A DNA stretch of 64,000 nt from Riptortus pedestris (Eukaryota; Arthropoda; Insecta; Hemiptera; Alydidae), in NCBI GenBank assembly GCA_019009955.1, contig CM032230.1:14215501-14279500 (forward strand), written 5' to 3'. Position numbers and translations under genes: made by a program. Shown here piece after piece: positions 23,466 through 35,164 of the stretch (positions within the stretch are counted from its first letter, which is position 1; every line of letters begins with the position of its first letter). Under the pieces are notes generated by a model. The model was not told the DNA's origin and made no database searches. It saw only the letters and a list, made by a program, of their open reading frames with translations.

Positions 23466-23474
23466 ATATATAGA

Positions 23475-23602
23475 GATATATAGTTTTGAGCGAACCACAT
23501 TTACGTCATCTGGGTAGGATCGAAGGACATTAGAAGAGATTTTTTTGTCCTATTTTGAATAGAGCCTCCATAGCAGATTTCCCTTAAGGAAGATCTGCTA
23601 AT
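23475..23602 (+). mobile_element. TA-core element, 3' end only
   Basis: Begins at TTTTGAGCGAACCACATTTA after a short TA run and ends AAGGAAGATCTGCTAA. Confidence 0.65.
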
Positions 23603-23741
23603 AGAGAGAGATTACACTAGTGTGATGGGATAGGGGACACTGATAGCCAAGGCCTCTGGTCCCACCTCACACCGCACGATACTGATACCCCCACGCATTA
23701 GCTAGGCTCTGCTCTGACACTAATTGCTTATCCAGCTAGCT

Positions 23742-24085
<344 letters not shown>

Positions 24086-24565
24086 CGTTTAGTCTTATTT
24101 TAATTGGATCGTATTTTCCCCAGCGATGATTACTCCCCCTGTAATTATCAATTTATTAATGAGCTTGCTCGGGGTTTGGAATATCATCTGCTATTAAAAA
24201 AAAAAAAAAAAAAAAAAATGTAAAAATAAACGAACTAGAAAAATTATTCTCACCTTCGTAGGCATTTAATATTGTGTTACAGCGCCGATTCTCGACCGAA
24301 GATTAATTTGCTTGACTACTTTTACATAATTATTCACTTCAGCTTAATGACAAATAAAGGAGATTAACAAACAACCTGAAACAAGGAACACTCCCATTCT
24401 TAAACGATCTCGGAATCACAGGAATGATGTTGTTTTTCGGGATAACAGGAAACCCTTTGATAAAATACAGCGTTTTCAAGCACCTCCAGGAAGCTAAGAA
24501 GTTACTTAAGTTAAAGTTCATTTTATAGTTCTGCATCAAAATTTGCCCTTCAAGAGGTTCTTTTT

Positions 24566-24687
24566 TTAGCAGATTTCCCTTAAGGGAAATCAGCTATTGA
24601 GGTCGTACTCATGACGGAATTTTCGAAAAATTTCTTCAAATGTCCATCGATCCTACCCAGGAGATGACGAAAATGAGGTCCGTTCAA

Positions 24688-24732
<45 letters not shown>

Positions 24733-25297
24733 TATATATATAGACATATATATATATATTTGTCTGTTAACACTCTAGCGGTCACAATTTTTGTTTAATC
24801 GTTACCAAACTCGGTATTTAATCGTTTTATGTAAAATGAAGATCAAGTTCGTAAACGGCTGAAATCGGACCAGTGGGAAGGGGGGTTTAGAGGGGGGATT
24901 TTCAAAAATTCGAAATATCTCCGTTATTATGCATCGGATCGAAAAATTGTATAGAATCAATCTTATTGGAAATTAAATTTGCTATAAATATTGTTATATG
25001 CATTTATTCTCTATCTTTAATATTAATCGAGATATTTGCATTTGTAATCTGCATGTTCAGACTTTCCGCCGAGAGCTCTGGTGGCCATTTCCATAACTAT
25101 TCGTCCCTCGTAAATAGGTTTAGAGGTTAGGTTAACTGTTTTTTGGGGCTAGAACTTCTGGGTTATTACGCCCTAAATAATGTTTTAGGTTTAGAGGTAT
25201 CTTACTACTACAGTTGTTATTAGGCAGATTTCTCTATTGTAAAACTTCACGTGGGAAATCTGCTTAGTTTACGCAGCCCCTGCGTGACGGACTTTTT
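24566..25297 (-). mobile_element. TA-core element, complete copy
   Basis: Opens with TTAGCAGATTTCCCTTAAGG (reversed 3' end) and closes with GCCCCTGCGTGACGGAC and a T-run (reversed 5' end). (TA)n near 24691-24760 is broken by GACATATATATA units. It carries the type A 5' module (CCTAAATAATGTTTTAGG). Confidence 0.85.
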
Positions 25298-25640
25298 ATG
25301 TTTTAAGGTATGATGAATGCGAAGGCAGAAAATCTCTATCTGGCAACATTTTTTGTCAAATTTGTATTTTAGATAAAATACGTTTTTTCGACATTTTGAG
25401 CATTTTTTATCATAGAAAACTTCAACGAAAAATGAATAAATATAATAGCTTTTGAAGTTTATTACGATGTATTACATTGCAGATACATTATTACATTACA
25501 TTATTACATTGCAGATGTATTACATTAGATTTGCACTGGTTGCAAAGTCCGAAGAGATGAATGGAATGCCCAAAGGACACACTAGATTAGTTTAAACATA
25601 AAAAAAACAATGCACATAAAACAAAAGTTTAGGCTGTAGA
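25298..25640. other. Unassigned, with short ATTACATT iterations
   Basis: A few direct iterations of TTACATTGCAGAT lie near 25480-25530. Otherwise nothing is recognisable. Confidence 0.4.
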
Positions 25641-25895
25641 GAAGAAAGAAAACCAATGAAATATAAATATTAGAATTGGAAAAATTATGCTTGAAAAAGT
25701 GGAGGAGTTTTGCTACCTAGGAAGCATCATCACTGATTACAATGATAGTAGAGCTGAAGTCGATAGAAGAATAGCACTTGATAAAGAAGCCCTCAAAAGT
25801 AAATGAAGCATTTTACCTATTAAGCATATAAGCATGTGTGCCAACAAAATGCTGTATTTTGTACGAAGTGTACTGCTTTACGGGAGCAAACGTTA
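25641..25895 (+). pseudogene. RTE-like RT fragment
   Basis: The frame reads EKVEEFCYLGSIITDYNDSR, then RRIALDKEALKSK and VRSVLLYGSKR, with two internal stops. This is the conserved block after YADD in RTE-type (CFDP2-like) elements, the region missing from the element at 10541-12565. A TA-core 3' fragment starts immediately after it. Confidence 0.75.
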
Positions 25896-25910
25896 GACTC
25901 CACAAAAGGG

Positions 25911-26000
25911 GAACCTCATTTTCGGTATCTCCCTGTAAGGATTGGTAAACATTTGAAGAAGTGTTCCGAAAATCGCGTCTTGAGTACGATTTCAATCTGG
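25911..26000 (+). mobile_element. TA-core element, 3' fragment
   Basis: CCTCATTTTCGGTATCTCCC through GAAAATCGCGTCTTGAGTAC matches the segment after (TA)n. The terminal hairpin is lost. Confidence 0.5.
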
Positions 26001-26950
26001 TAAAATAGCTAATATCCCGAAAGTGGATATTTAGAAGATACCTAAAATCGAGAAACACTTATAAGCCAGTTTTCGTTTAAATGTGAAATTGCGGACTCGA
26101 TGAATTGTCTGATTTGACAAGTCATTTCGTACTTGATTTATTATAGAGATATAGATACGCGTTATCATAAGGTTTGGTTATCAGGCGCCAGTTTTTCTGG
26201 CAGCTCCCTCCTAGACTATCCCTGGGCTAGTTATCTCATAGAGTCCTATTACCCTGGTGGAATGTGACATAATGCAGAGCACGGTTTAGGTTGCTGGTGT
26301 CATAGGTCGGCTGGCTGACAGCTCGCTGGGTGGTCCCTGGTTCCCGCCAAAATATCTCCCCAAACCAAAACAAGCCAGCACTTAGCTCGCCTCGTACTCC
26401 ATCAGCTATGTTTACTCCGCGGGGTTTTTTCTGCGAGTTTTTCCCTCCCTCCCCCCTCCGGGTCTATATTTCGCTTGTTAGCCTAACTATACAACCTCCA
26501 TGACAGGGCTTGGAGTGGAGCTTTTTAAAAAATGTCCACCCGATAAATAAGTCTAGCTCGCGTCCCCTCAGGTAGTCAAACAAACATCGGCTGACTAGGG
26601 AGTTTACATTGAAAGCTGTTAGTATCAGCTACTGTGCAGTAGGACAGGCCTCCCAGAAGCCTGGAGGCCCTTGAGTACTTTGGCATAAACAAACCTTCCT
26701 CATAAACAACAGGCTAAAACTTGGCCAATTAAAAGTGGCGTGCGTTGTTGCTCCACCATTCCACCTTCAATAAAAAGGAGTATAATTGGCATTTTCAGAA
26801 CTTAATAAATTATTCCTATGAAACAGAAATATGCGTTAGAGAGGGAAACGTTACCTGAGCTGATCCATGTGCTGGAGTAATACCAAATGACTTGATCTCA
26901 CTCAAAAACTCTGCAAGTTGATAAGCGTGCACGAGCTTGTACAAGATGAA
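26001..26950. other. Long stretch without recognisable genes
   Basis: GC-richer than average (about 26170-26700), with no long frame and no repeat seen elsewhere in the window. Single-copy intergenic DNA is possible. Confidence 0.4.
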
Positions 26951-26952
26951 AA

Positions 26953-27020
26953 AATCCGTCTTGGAGTGGCTGCTTAAACTAAGCAAATTCCCCATGTGCT
27001 AGTATAACACACTTGTGATA
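26953..27020 (+). mobile_element. TA-core type D 5' fragment
   Basis: AAATCCGTCTTGGAGTGGCT and AAGCAAATTCCCCATGTGCT are a worn type D 5' end, immediately before the complete copy at 27056. Confidence 0.5.
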
Positions 27021-27055
27021 TCATATCAATACATATTATCTTATTCTATGTAAAA

Positions 27056-27680
27056 AAAAGTCCGACACGCAGGGACTGCGTAAACTAAGCAGATTTCCCA
27101 CGTGAAGTTTTACAATAGAGAAGTCTGCCTAATAACATCTGTAGTAGTAAGAAACCTCTAAACCTAAAACATTATTTAGGGCGTAATAACCCAGTAGTTT
27201 CTAGCCACAAAAAACAGTTAAACTAACCTCAAAACCTATTCACGAGGGACGAATAGTTATGGAAACGGCCACCAGAGCTCTCGGAGGAAACTCCGAACAT
27301 AGCCTACTGGTGACCACACGCAGAATACAAATGCAAATATCTCGGTTAATATTCAAGATAGAGAATAAATGTATATAACAATATTTATAGTAAATATAAT
27401 TTTCAATAAGATTGATTCTGTACAATTTTTCGATCCGACGTATAGTAACGGAGATATTTCGAATTTTCGAAAATCCTCCCGACTAAACCCCCCCAGATTT
27501 CAGCCGTTAGCGAACTTGATCTTTCTTTTTACATAAAACGACTAAATATCGAGTTTGGTAACGATCAAACAAAAATTGCGACCGCTAGAGCGGTAACAGA
27601 CAAATATAAAGATATAAAGAATTTCGAAAATTCCGTCATGAGAACCACCTCAAGAGCTGAGTTCCCTTAAGGTCTTCTTA
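27056..27680 (+). mobile_element. TA-core element with short TA tract
   Basis: Has a clean 5' end (GTCCGACACGCAGG), type A module and middle. (TA)n is reduced to about ten bases (ATATAAAGATATAAAG), and the segment after it is shortened. The 3' hairpin is worn (GTTCCCTTAAGGTCTTCT). Confidence 0.75.
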
Positions 27681-27689
27681 ATCAAGCAA

Positions 27690-28139
27690 ATTTATGTAGT
27701 TCAAAAACCTAAGAAGGGGGGGGGGGTCACCAGAACGTATTTGCGAGTATCTCGAATAATAAATGGCTCTTGAAAACAATATTTGGAATTTAAGCTTCGA
27801 ATAATGTGGTTTATTACATAACCGAGGGTTGTTTATGAAACATAAGTAGAAGTGGGGTTTTGCTGAAGGCTGAAGATAGAAAAATGTAATTTGTTAATAT
27901 TCAAGATCATTGGTTAATATTCAAGATAAAGAATATATATATATGATACTATTTATAGCATATTTAATTTGCTATAAGATTGATTCTATACATTTTTTGA
28001 TCCGAAGTATAGTAACGGAGATATTTCGAATTTTCAAAATTCTCTCCCTCTAAACCCCACCTTATTTTTACATAAAACGACTAAATGTCGAGTTTGGTAA
28101 CGATTAAAGAATGACCTCTAGAGCGCTAACAGATATATA

Positions 28140-28197
<58 letters not shown>

Positions 28198-28280
28198 ATT
28201 TTGAAGAGACCTCATTTCGTCATAGGATCGATGGACATTTGAAGAAAAATTTCGCGAGAAAACTTGCTCAGTACTTAAGT
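27690..28280 (+). mobile_element. TA-core element, 5'-truncated
   Basis: Starts inside the type C module with a G-run near 27716 and carries type B (GAAGTGGGGTTTTGCTGAAG), the middle and (TA)n at about 28134-28190. It ends in a partial GACCTCATTTCGTC segment without the hairpin. Confidence 0.65.
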
Positions 28281-28284
28281 TATG

Positions 28285-28770
28285 AAAAAACTCATAGAAT
28301 GAACATTGTAGAGCTGCAATAGTTTAACAACATTGTACGATCCAAATCATATTCAGGAAAATATCTTGAATTTCCCTCCCACTCTACCCCCCCCTTCTAT
28401 TCCTGGTTCGATATCTGCCAATCACATGTGTGGACTTAAGTGTTGGATAAAACGGTTAAATATCGAGTATGGCATTGATCAAACGAACATTTTCGAGACA
28501 AAGAACGTAAAACGTTAATTGATGACGCCATTGCTCAACGAATTTGCACGTATCTCGCATAACAGAGGTCCTATGTAAACAATATTTGATATTTAAGTTT
28601 AGAATAAAGAGGTAATGTTATAACTGCATATTGTTATTAGGACATGAGTAGGAGTGGGGGTTTACTGAAGGCTGAAAATTAAAAATTCCAAATATTTCGG
28701 GTAATATAAATCTTAGAGAAAATATGCATATAACAATATTTGTTGACAACTAAATTTACTATATGATTGG
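28285..28770 (+). mobile_element. Divergent TA-core middle plus type B module
   Basis: 28290-28515 is a diverged middle (TCCCTCCCACTCTACCCCC; GGTTAAATATCGAGTATGGC). A type B module (28540-28720, GGAGTGGGGGTTTACTGAAG) and the start of a second middle follow. The order middle-B-middle is also seen, reversed, at 37318-38296. Confidence 0.55.
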
Positions 28771-28783
28771 CTCTACACACGTT

Positions 28784-28903
28784 TTAGCAGATTTCCCTTA
28801 AGGGAAATCAGCTATTGAGGTCGTACTCATGACGCGATTTTCGAAAAATTTCTTCAAATGTCCATCGATCCTACCCAGGAGATGACGAAAATGAGGTCCG
28901 TTC

Positions 28904-28962
<59 letters not shown>

Positions 28963-29445
28963 TATACATATATTTGCCTGTTAACGCTCTAGCGGTCGCA
29001 ATTTTGGTTTGATCGTTACCAAACTCTGAATTTAATCATTTTATGTAAAGAGGAAGATCAAATTCGTTAATGGCTGAAATCGGACCAGTGGGATGGGGGG
29101 TTTAGAGGGGGGAATTTGGAAAATTAGAAATATCTCCGTTACTATAAGTCGGATCGAAAAATGGTATAGAACCAATCTTATTGCAAATTAAATTTACTAT
29201 AAATATTGTTCTATACATTTATTCTGTATCTTTAATATTAACCGAGATATTTGCATTTGTATTGTGAGTGTGGTCGGCTATGTTCGGGAGTTTCCGCCGA
29301 GCGCTAGTGTGGCCGTTTCACTAACTATTCGTCCTCATGAGAATAGGTTACTACTACTGTTATTATTAGGCAGATTTCTCTATTGTAAAACTTCACGTGG
29401 GAAATCTGCTTAGTTTACGCAGCCCCTGATACGTGACGAACTTTT
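28784..29445 (-). mobile_element. TA-core element, complete copy
   Basis: Reversed 3' end TTAGCAGATTTCCCTTAAGG at the start and reversed 5' end with GACGAAC at the close. (TA)n lies at about 28911-28960. It carries the type A module. Confidence 0.85.
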
Positions 29446-29718
29446 GATAAATATGATATTTGGAATTTTTGCAACTCACCCGCTATACCCCCCCCCCCCC
29501 CCAGTTCCAATTTCTGGAGTCTAGGGAGAATGCAGGGCTTTTTTGAACACATCAAACAACTTTTGGATTTGGGGGGGGGGGGGGTGAAAGCAATCGAAAG
29601 TATACAATAGTTGCTGTTACAAGGCGTCGCCTTTAGATCAAGATGGTGTACGGTTACAACTTTTTTATATCAATTTTTAGGTTCATTCAGTTTAAATTAA
29701 AATCTGAAATATGGCACT
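29446..29718. other. Unassigned, with C- and G-homopolymers
   Basis: Runs of 13-14 C near 29489-29502 and of G near 29570-29583. TACAAGGCGTCGCCTTTAGA resembles text near 13594-13615, next to the SINE insertion, so a further dispersed repeat is likely. Confidence 0.4.
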
Positions 29719-30958
29719 TTTAGCAGATTTCCTTTAAGGGAAATCAGCTATTGAGGTAGTATTCATAACGCGATTTACGGTAAAAACCTTCAAATGTCCA
29801 TGAATCCTACCAAGGAGATGACGAAAATTATATATATAAAATCAACCGCAACAAAAACCGGACACTTAGATTTAGTCTTATAATTTTGTTAAATACTTAA
29901 TATATATGTATATTAATCTTTTTAATTAAAATAATTGGTTAATCTATAGGTTATTTAAACAAAATCTGCCAAAAGTGAATAACTTTTATTGATTATTTAC
30001 AAAAAAATACAAAATAAAAATAAAAAGATAAATTAACACATTTAACAAAAAAAAAAAAAATATTCTTCATTTTTATTACAGTGAATGGTAGACTTCGCCA
30101 CCCCAAGCGTTGTAACGTAAGCTCCGGCCTTCCATCTAAGTTTTTAAAGACCCATTATTCTGGACCGAAATAAAAATAAAACATTAATTAAAGAAAATAA
30201 TTGGTTAATAATTAAAGATGTTTAAATGTGCGAAAAACTACTTACAGTTAAGAATAGATGAACTTCACGACAAATAAATCTAATCTGAGTTTTATCTAAT
30301 TGTTTACTAATCCTGAAGGGATTAGTTTAATAGACTCAGACTCTACATTCTCTGTAATAACTAGAATACCCACATAAACAAACACATTGCTGAAAATTAG
30401 CCTTTTAATACGACAAATATGAAGTGTCCGGTTTTTTTTTGCGGTTGAGTATATATATGTATGTATGTATTTGTCTGTTACTGCTCTAGCGGTTGCAATT
30501 TTTGTTTGATCGTTACCAAACTCGATATTTAATCGTTTTATGTAAACTAAAGATCAAGTTCTTTAATGGCTGATATCGGACCAGTGGGAGGGGGGGGGGT
30601 TAGAGGGGGGATTTTTGAAAATTCGAAATATCTCTGTTATTATGCGTCTGAACAAATAAATTTATAGCATCAATCTTATTGCAAATTAAATTTACTTTAA
30701 ATATTGTTCTATACATTTATTCTCTATCTTGAATATTAACCGAGATATTTGCAATTGGATTGTGTGTAGTCGACAGAAGTCTGCTGGCAGGACTTTCCGC
30801 CGAAAGGTAGTTCTCCCGTTTCCCTAACTATTCGTCCCTCGTGAATTGGTTTAGAGCTTCGTCACTACTACTGTTATTATTAGGCAGATTTCTCTATTGT
30901 AAAACTTCACGTGAGAAATCTGTTTAGTTTACACAGCCCCTGCGTGACGGACTTTTTT
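29719..30958 (-). mobile_element. TA-core element split by a TIR element
   Basis: The left part, 29719-29842, holds the reversed 3' end and the start of (TA)n. The right part, 30450-30958, resumes with ATATATATG, then TTTGTCTGTTACTGCTCTAG and the rest to the reversed 5' end. The interruption lies inside the TA tract. Confidence 0.85.
29843..30449. mobile_element. Non-autonomous TIR DNA transposon in (TA)n
   Basis: About 605 bases bounded by terminal inverted repeats: CAACCGCAACAAAAACCGGA at 29843 and its complement ending TGCGGTTG at 30447. The arms match over about 26 bases, the right one with a longer T-run. It is AT-rich with no transposase frame. The flanks are TA-rich on both sides, which fits a TA-targeting (Tc1/mariner-like) MITE, but the target duplication cannot be read inside a TA array. 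Confidence 0.8.
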
Positions 30959-30975
30959 TAGTCCTATCGAGTAAT

Positions 30976-31480
30976 AAAAAAAGTCCGTCACGCAGGGGCT
31001 GCGTAAACTAAGCAGATTTCCCACGTGAAGTTTTGCCATAGAGAAATCTGCCCAAAAACAAGTGTAGTAAGTATTAAGGGATCACTAAACTTATACACGA
31101 GGGTGGAATAGTTACGAAAACGGCCGCCAGAGCTCTCTTCGGAAAGTACCAAACAGCTCACTCCTGCCGACCAATGCAGAATACAAATGCATATATCTCG
31201 CTTAATATTCAAGATACAGAATAAATGTATGTATTGTAATGTAAACAATATTTATAGTAAATTTAATTTGCAATAAGATTGTTTCTATACAATTTTTCGA
31301 TCCGACGCATAATAACGGAGATATTTTGAATTTTCCGAAAGTCCCGCCTCTAAACCCCTCCCCTCCCACTGGTCCGATTTCGGCCATTAACGAACTTGAT
31401 CTTCCTTTTTACATAAAACGATTAAAATTCCGGGTTTGGTTACGATGAAATTAACATTGCGACCGCGAGAGCGTTAACAG

Positions 31481-31542
<62 letters not shown>

Positions 31543-31664
31543 TTGAACGGACCTCATTTTTGTCATCTCCTGGGTAGGATCGATGGACATTTGAAGAAAT
31601 TTTTTGAAACTCGCGTCATGAGTACGACTTCAATTGCTGATTTCCCTTGAGGGAAATCTGCTAA
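30976..31664 (+). mobile_element. TA-core element, complete copy
   Basis: A model copy. AGCAGATTTCCC sits at 31011-31022 and its exact inverted partner GGGAAATCTGCT at 31651-31662, followed by AA. The near-palindrome TTTCCCTTGAGGGAAA precedes the end, and (TA)n lies at about 31485-31537. It stands head-to-head with the copy at 29719-30958. Confidence 0.9.
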
Positions 31665-32125
31665 AAAAACTTGAGCGATGCAATTGTGTAGCGGCTGTTT
31701 TCAAATTTAGTAACGCCCCTGACTGGCATATAGCACTGAGGACATTAAGAAAGGAAACTGGGCTAATAAAGATCTTGGAGAGAGCTCAGTATTCCTAGTC
31801 TAGAAGAGGGAGAGCTGCCTCCCAAAGCACTAATAAAGTTAAAGACAAATCTGAGTGCGTTGGCGGAATGTTGATCTGCTCATTCGCGAATGTCTATTAC
31901 ACCTGAGGGTAATATGGCTCCCGTTTACTCCATTCCCTCCCGCCCCCATATTTATCACCTCTATAGCCCTGTATTCATCGGCTCGACGTGACTCGACGCT
32001 CTAACCTCTACAAGTATGAGTTAGAAACATAATGAAGCTCTAACAACACAGCTATATCCATAATGCTGTCTTTATATACTGATTGCATGCTGAATGCTGG
32101 CCTTCAACAAGATGAAAAATGATGA
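31665..32125. other. Unassigned stretch
   Basis: No repeat, frame or RNA signal that I can support. Confidence 0.4.
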
Positions 32126-32127
32126 AT

Positions 32128-32568
32128 AAAAAGTCCGTCACGCAGGGGCTGCGTAAACTAAGCAGATTTCCCTTGTGAAGTTTTACAATAGAGAAATTTG
32201 CCTAATAATAACAGTAGTAGGAAGGTATCTCTCGACGATCTCGATCTATTCACGAGGGAGGAATAGTTACCGAAACGGCCGCCAGACGGCGGACAGGCGG
32301 ATAGTGCCGAACATACAATACAAATGCAAATATCTCGGTTAATATTCAAGATACAGAATAAATAGAACAATATGTATAGTAAATTTAATTTGCAATAAGA
32401 TTGATTCTATACACTTTTTCGATCTGACGCATAATAACGGAGATATTTCGAATTTTTAAAAATCCCCCCCATTAACGAACTTGATCTTTCTTTTTACATA
32501 AAATGCCTAAATATGAAGTTTGATAACGATCAATCAAAAATTGCGACCGCTAGAGCGTTAACAGAAAA

Positions 32569-32620
<52 letters not shown>

Positions 32621-32740
32621 GAACGGACCTCGTTTTCCTCATCTCCTGGGTAGGATCCATGTGCATTTGAGGAAATTTTTCAAAACTCGCGTCATGAGTA
32701 CGACCTCAATAGCTGATTTCCCCTAAGGGAAATCTGCTAA
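32128..32740 (+). mobile_element. TA-core element, complete copy
   Basis: GTCCGTCACGCAGGGGCTGC to CCCCTAAGGGAAATCTGCTA, with (TA)n at about 32572-32614. The C-rich part of the middle is partly deleted near 32465. Confidence 0.85.
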
Positions 32741-32944
32741 AAATCAAATAAAAAATAATTATGTGATATATTAGCACAATGATGAAGAACAAATAACTCA
32801 TCCATTGCGACCTCACTGACGGCATGGTTACTACGTGCTACTGTGAGTCTGTGGCTGGTGAACCTCTTTGGGCAGATAGGTAACCATTAAAGAAGGTTAG
32901 AGTTCGGGTATGTTTTAAATTATGTAGAATGGGGAATTCTACAG

Positions 32945-33060
32945 GAATTTATTATTATTACTCACTATATACAATCCTTAGTCACACCCTGGTTAGACAA
33001 GGATGGTAATCTGTAGCTAACCCGACCCAATTAGCCATAGTAACAAAAATAGGACGTTAT
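32945..33060 (+). mobile_element. SINE, 3' half
   Basis: CACACCCTGGTTAGACAAGG and CCCGACCCAATTAGCCATAG match the body of the SINE at 13623. The tRNA head is absent. Confidence 0.6.
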
Positions 33061-33084
33061 CTAAAAAGTCAGTTTCCCAAACTA

Positions 33085-33134
33085 TTTTAGGAACTTGGTC
33101 TTCCTTTTAACAGAAAATGATTATACATCAAGAT

Positions 33135-33199
<65 letters not shown>

Positions 33200-33630
33200 C
33201 TGTTAGCGCTCTAGCAGTCGTAATGTTTGTCTGATCGTTACAAAACACGATATATAATCGTTTTCTGTAAAAAGGAAGATCAAGTTCCTTATCGGACAAG
33301 GGGTCAAATCGGACAAGGAGGAGGAAAGGGGAGTTTAGAGGGGAAGAATTTTGAAAATTCCAAATATCTCCATTATTATGAGTCAGATCTAATTGCAAAT
33401 CTTATGTTCTATATCATATTTGCATTTTTTTATTTCTCGGCCTTCAGTAAATCCCAACTCTTACTCATGTCACATAAACAATATTCCGTTATATAATGAA
33501 ATACTTTAAGTGAAACTTAAATACCAAATATTGTTCTCATTGAACTTTTACTTTTTAAGATAAATGCAAATACGTGGGGTACGTGGAAAATGTGCATAGT
33601 TAACGCAGCCCCCGAGTGACGGACTTTTTT
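33085..33630 (-). mobile_element. TA-core half copy with fold-back at (TA)n
   Basis: The minus-oriented 5' half runs from the TA tract (about 33140-33194) to GAGTGACGGAC and a T-run. On the other side of the tract, where the 3' half should be, 33085-33137 repeats the middle in opposite orientation (GAACTTGGTCTTCCTTTTAA against AAGGAAGATCAAGTTCCTTA). The TA tract is thus the loop of an inverted duplication, as at 13217-13306. Confidence 0.7.
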
Positions 33631-33764
33631 TTTCTATTGATATGAAATTCTTACCAATTTAAATACTTTGCAGTGTGTTAAGTAAGTGAACGTGACTTCA
33701 CTTTCTCATCAAAATAAAGACATTAAGTTTAAAAAATATCATCTGAAATTAATTTAATTATTTA

Positions 33765-34096
33765 TTAACGTCCACTTTTTGCAACTAAGGCTAATTGGGA
33801 CGGGTTATCTACTGGTTACCACCCTTTTTTTTCCTTCACCTGACTAAAAAAGAAAAACCAAAAGAAAAATCAGGCATAGAGGAAGGGCATGCGAAGAAAA
33901 CTAAGCGAAAGAAAAACGTGCAACCATGCAAAATAAGAACAAGTACCTCATGTAAACACGCATATACACGGGATATACACGTACATAACCATCCTTTTCT
34001 ATCAAGGATTTTATTTAATGAATTCAGTCACTAAATAAATTCCTTTGCCCAGGCGGGAATCTAACGAACCACTTTAGGATTAGTTTGTGAGATTAA
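33765..34096 (-). mobile_element. SINE, interrupted copy
   Basis: Reversed SINE: TTATTAACGTCCACTTTTTG at the tail, CCCAGGCGGGAATC near the B box and the tRNA-like head to about 34096. Between 33827 and 33992 about 165 bases of A-rich sequence unrelated to the SINE split it. CCTTTT-type text stands at both edges. Confidence 0.7.
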
Positions 34097-35160
34097 AGCA
34101 ATAATTAATAATCATTAATATAAATTGCATGAAGGTACTTATTTTTTGAAAATAGCAAAGTAAGCATAAACAAATATAAGATTTAGTGAGATGGATGAAC
34201 CTGTAAGTTTCTACTAATAAACTATAATTGAACTGAATCTGGTTGAATATTGGTGAGTTGCAGCATTAAATCTTGTTTCTTCTGACATTTCATGAAGTGT
34301 TCTTGGATTACTACAATTTGAGTGGTTGAAATCAAAATTATTCTGATTCATTATAAATTGCATCACTAGTTATTACGAGCCCAAGGGTTTGATATCGAAC
34401 ACTAATCCCGGTTTTAAATGATGAATAAATATTACTGAGGGTTATCGCTATAGTTTCAGGACTTGTTCATCGGATAGACAGAAGTGGAGGAGGCTGGTAG
34501 TGGCGAATAAAGATCTCCGAAGCTTGCGAATGCTCACCGGAAAAATATATTTATTAGAAATGAAATCATTATTCTGCTGACTGTATATTTGAACCTTATT
34601 AGTTTATCTCCTTAGAAAATCTGCTATAAGGTTTCCCAGACTACAGACCCTCTATAGGAAAGCAATTCCGTTCAGTAGATCCCCTTCTTCCTGGAAGCCA
34701 TCCAATAAATTGACTGAGGGCAATATGTCACGAGAATCAAAGAGTCGGGTAATTAATTCATCCATAATTAATGAAGATATCCTTGGAGATGAGCCTGTAA
34801 TAAAGCATTCAGTGAGATTTATAGCCAGTTAGTGATAAGGGCTGATAAGGGCGTCATGGTTTCAGAGAAGCTATAACTCAAAGGAATATGAGAGAAGCCG
34901 CGCTCATTACAGCTGCCATAACATCCTTATTTTATTCAATATAATGGATAACCTCCCCCCCGCAGAGCTCTTCTTGTAATTTCCTCTGATTAACAAAGAA
35001 TTACCACATTCAGTTCCTTCAACTCATTACTGCTTTTGCGCGGGAGTCTTGTGCCTTGTTTATTAATAGCGCTTTCAATGTTGTGCATTCCTCAAGCACC
35101 ATTCGCATTTCCATATCTCCAGACCAGCTGTTCACAAACTTTCTTGGTGACGGAACCCTA
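34097..35160. other. Long stretch, mostly unassigned
   Basis: Near 34300-34375 a reversed type C piece (GGATTACTACAATTTGAGTG; TTCTGATTCATTATAAATTG) is visible. The rest shows no gene or family I can support. Confidence 0.4.
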
Positions 35161-35164
35161 AAAT

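Noticed and set aside
30976..31664. TA-core copies as ordinary MITEs with terminal inverted repeats
   Set aside because: About 35 conserved bases lie outside the 5' inverted 12-mer but only two or so outside the 3' one, and no target duplication is seen. The repeats are subterminal at one end.
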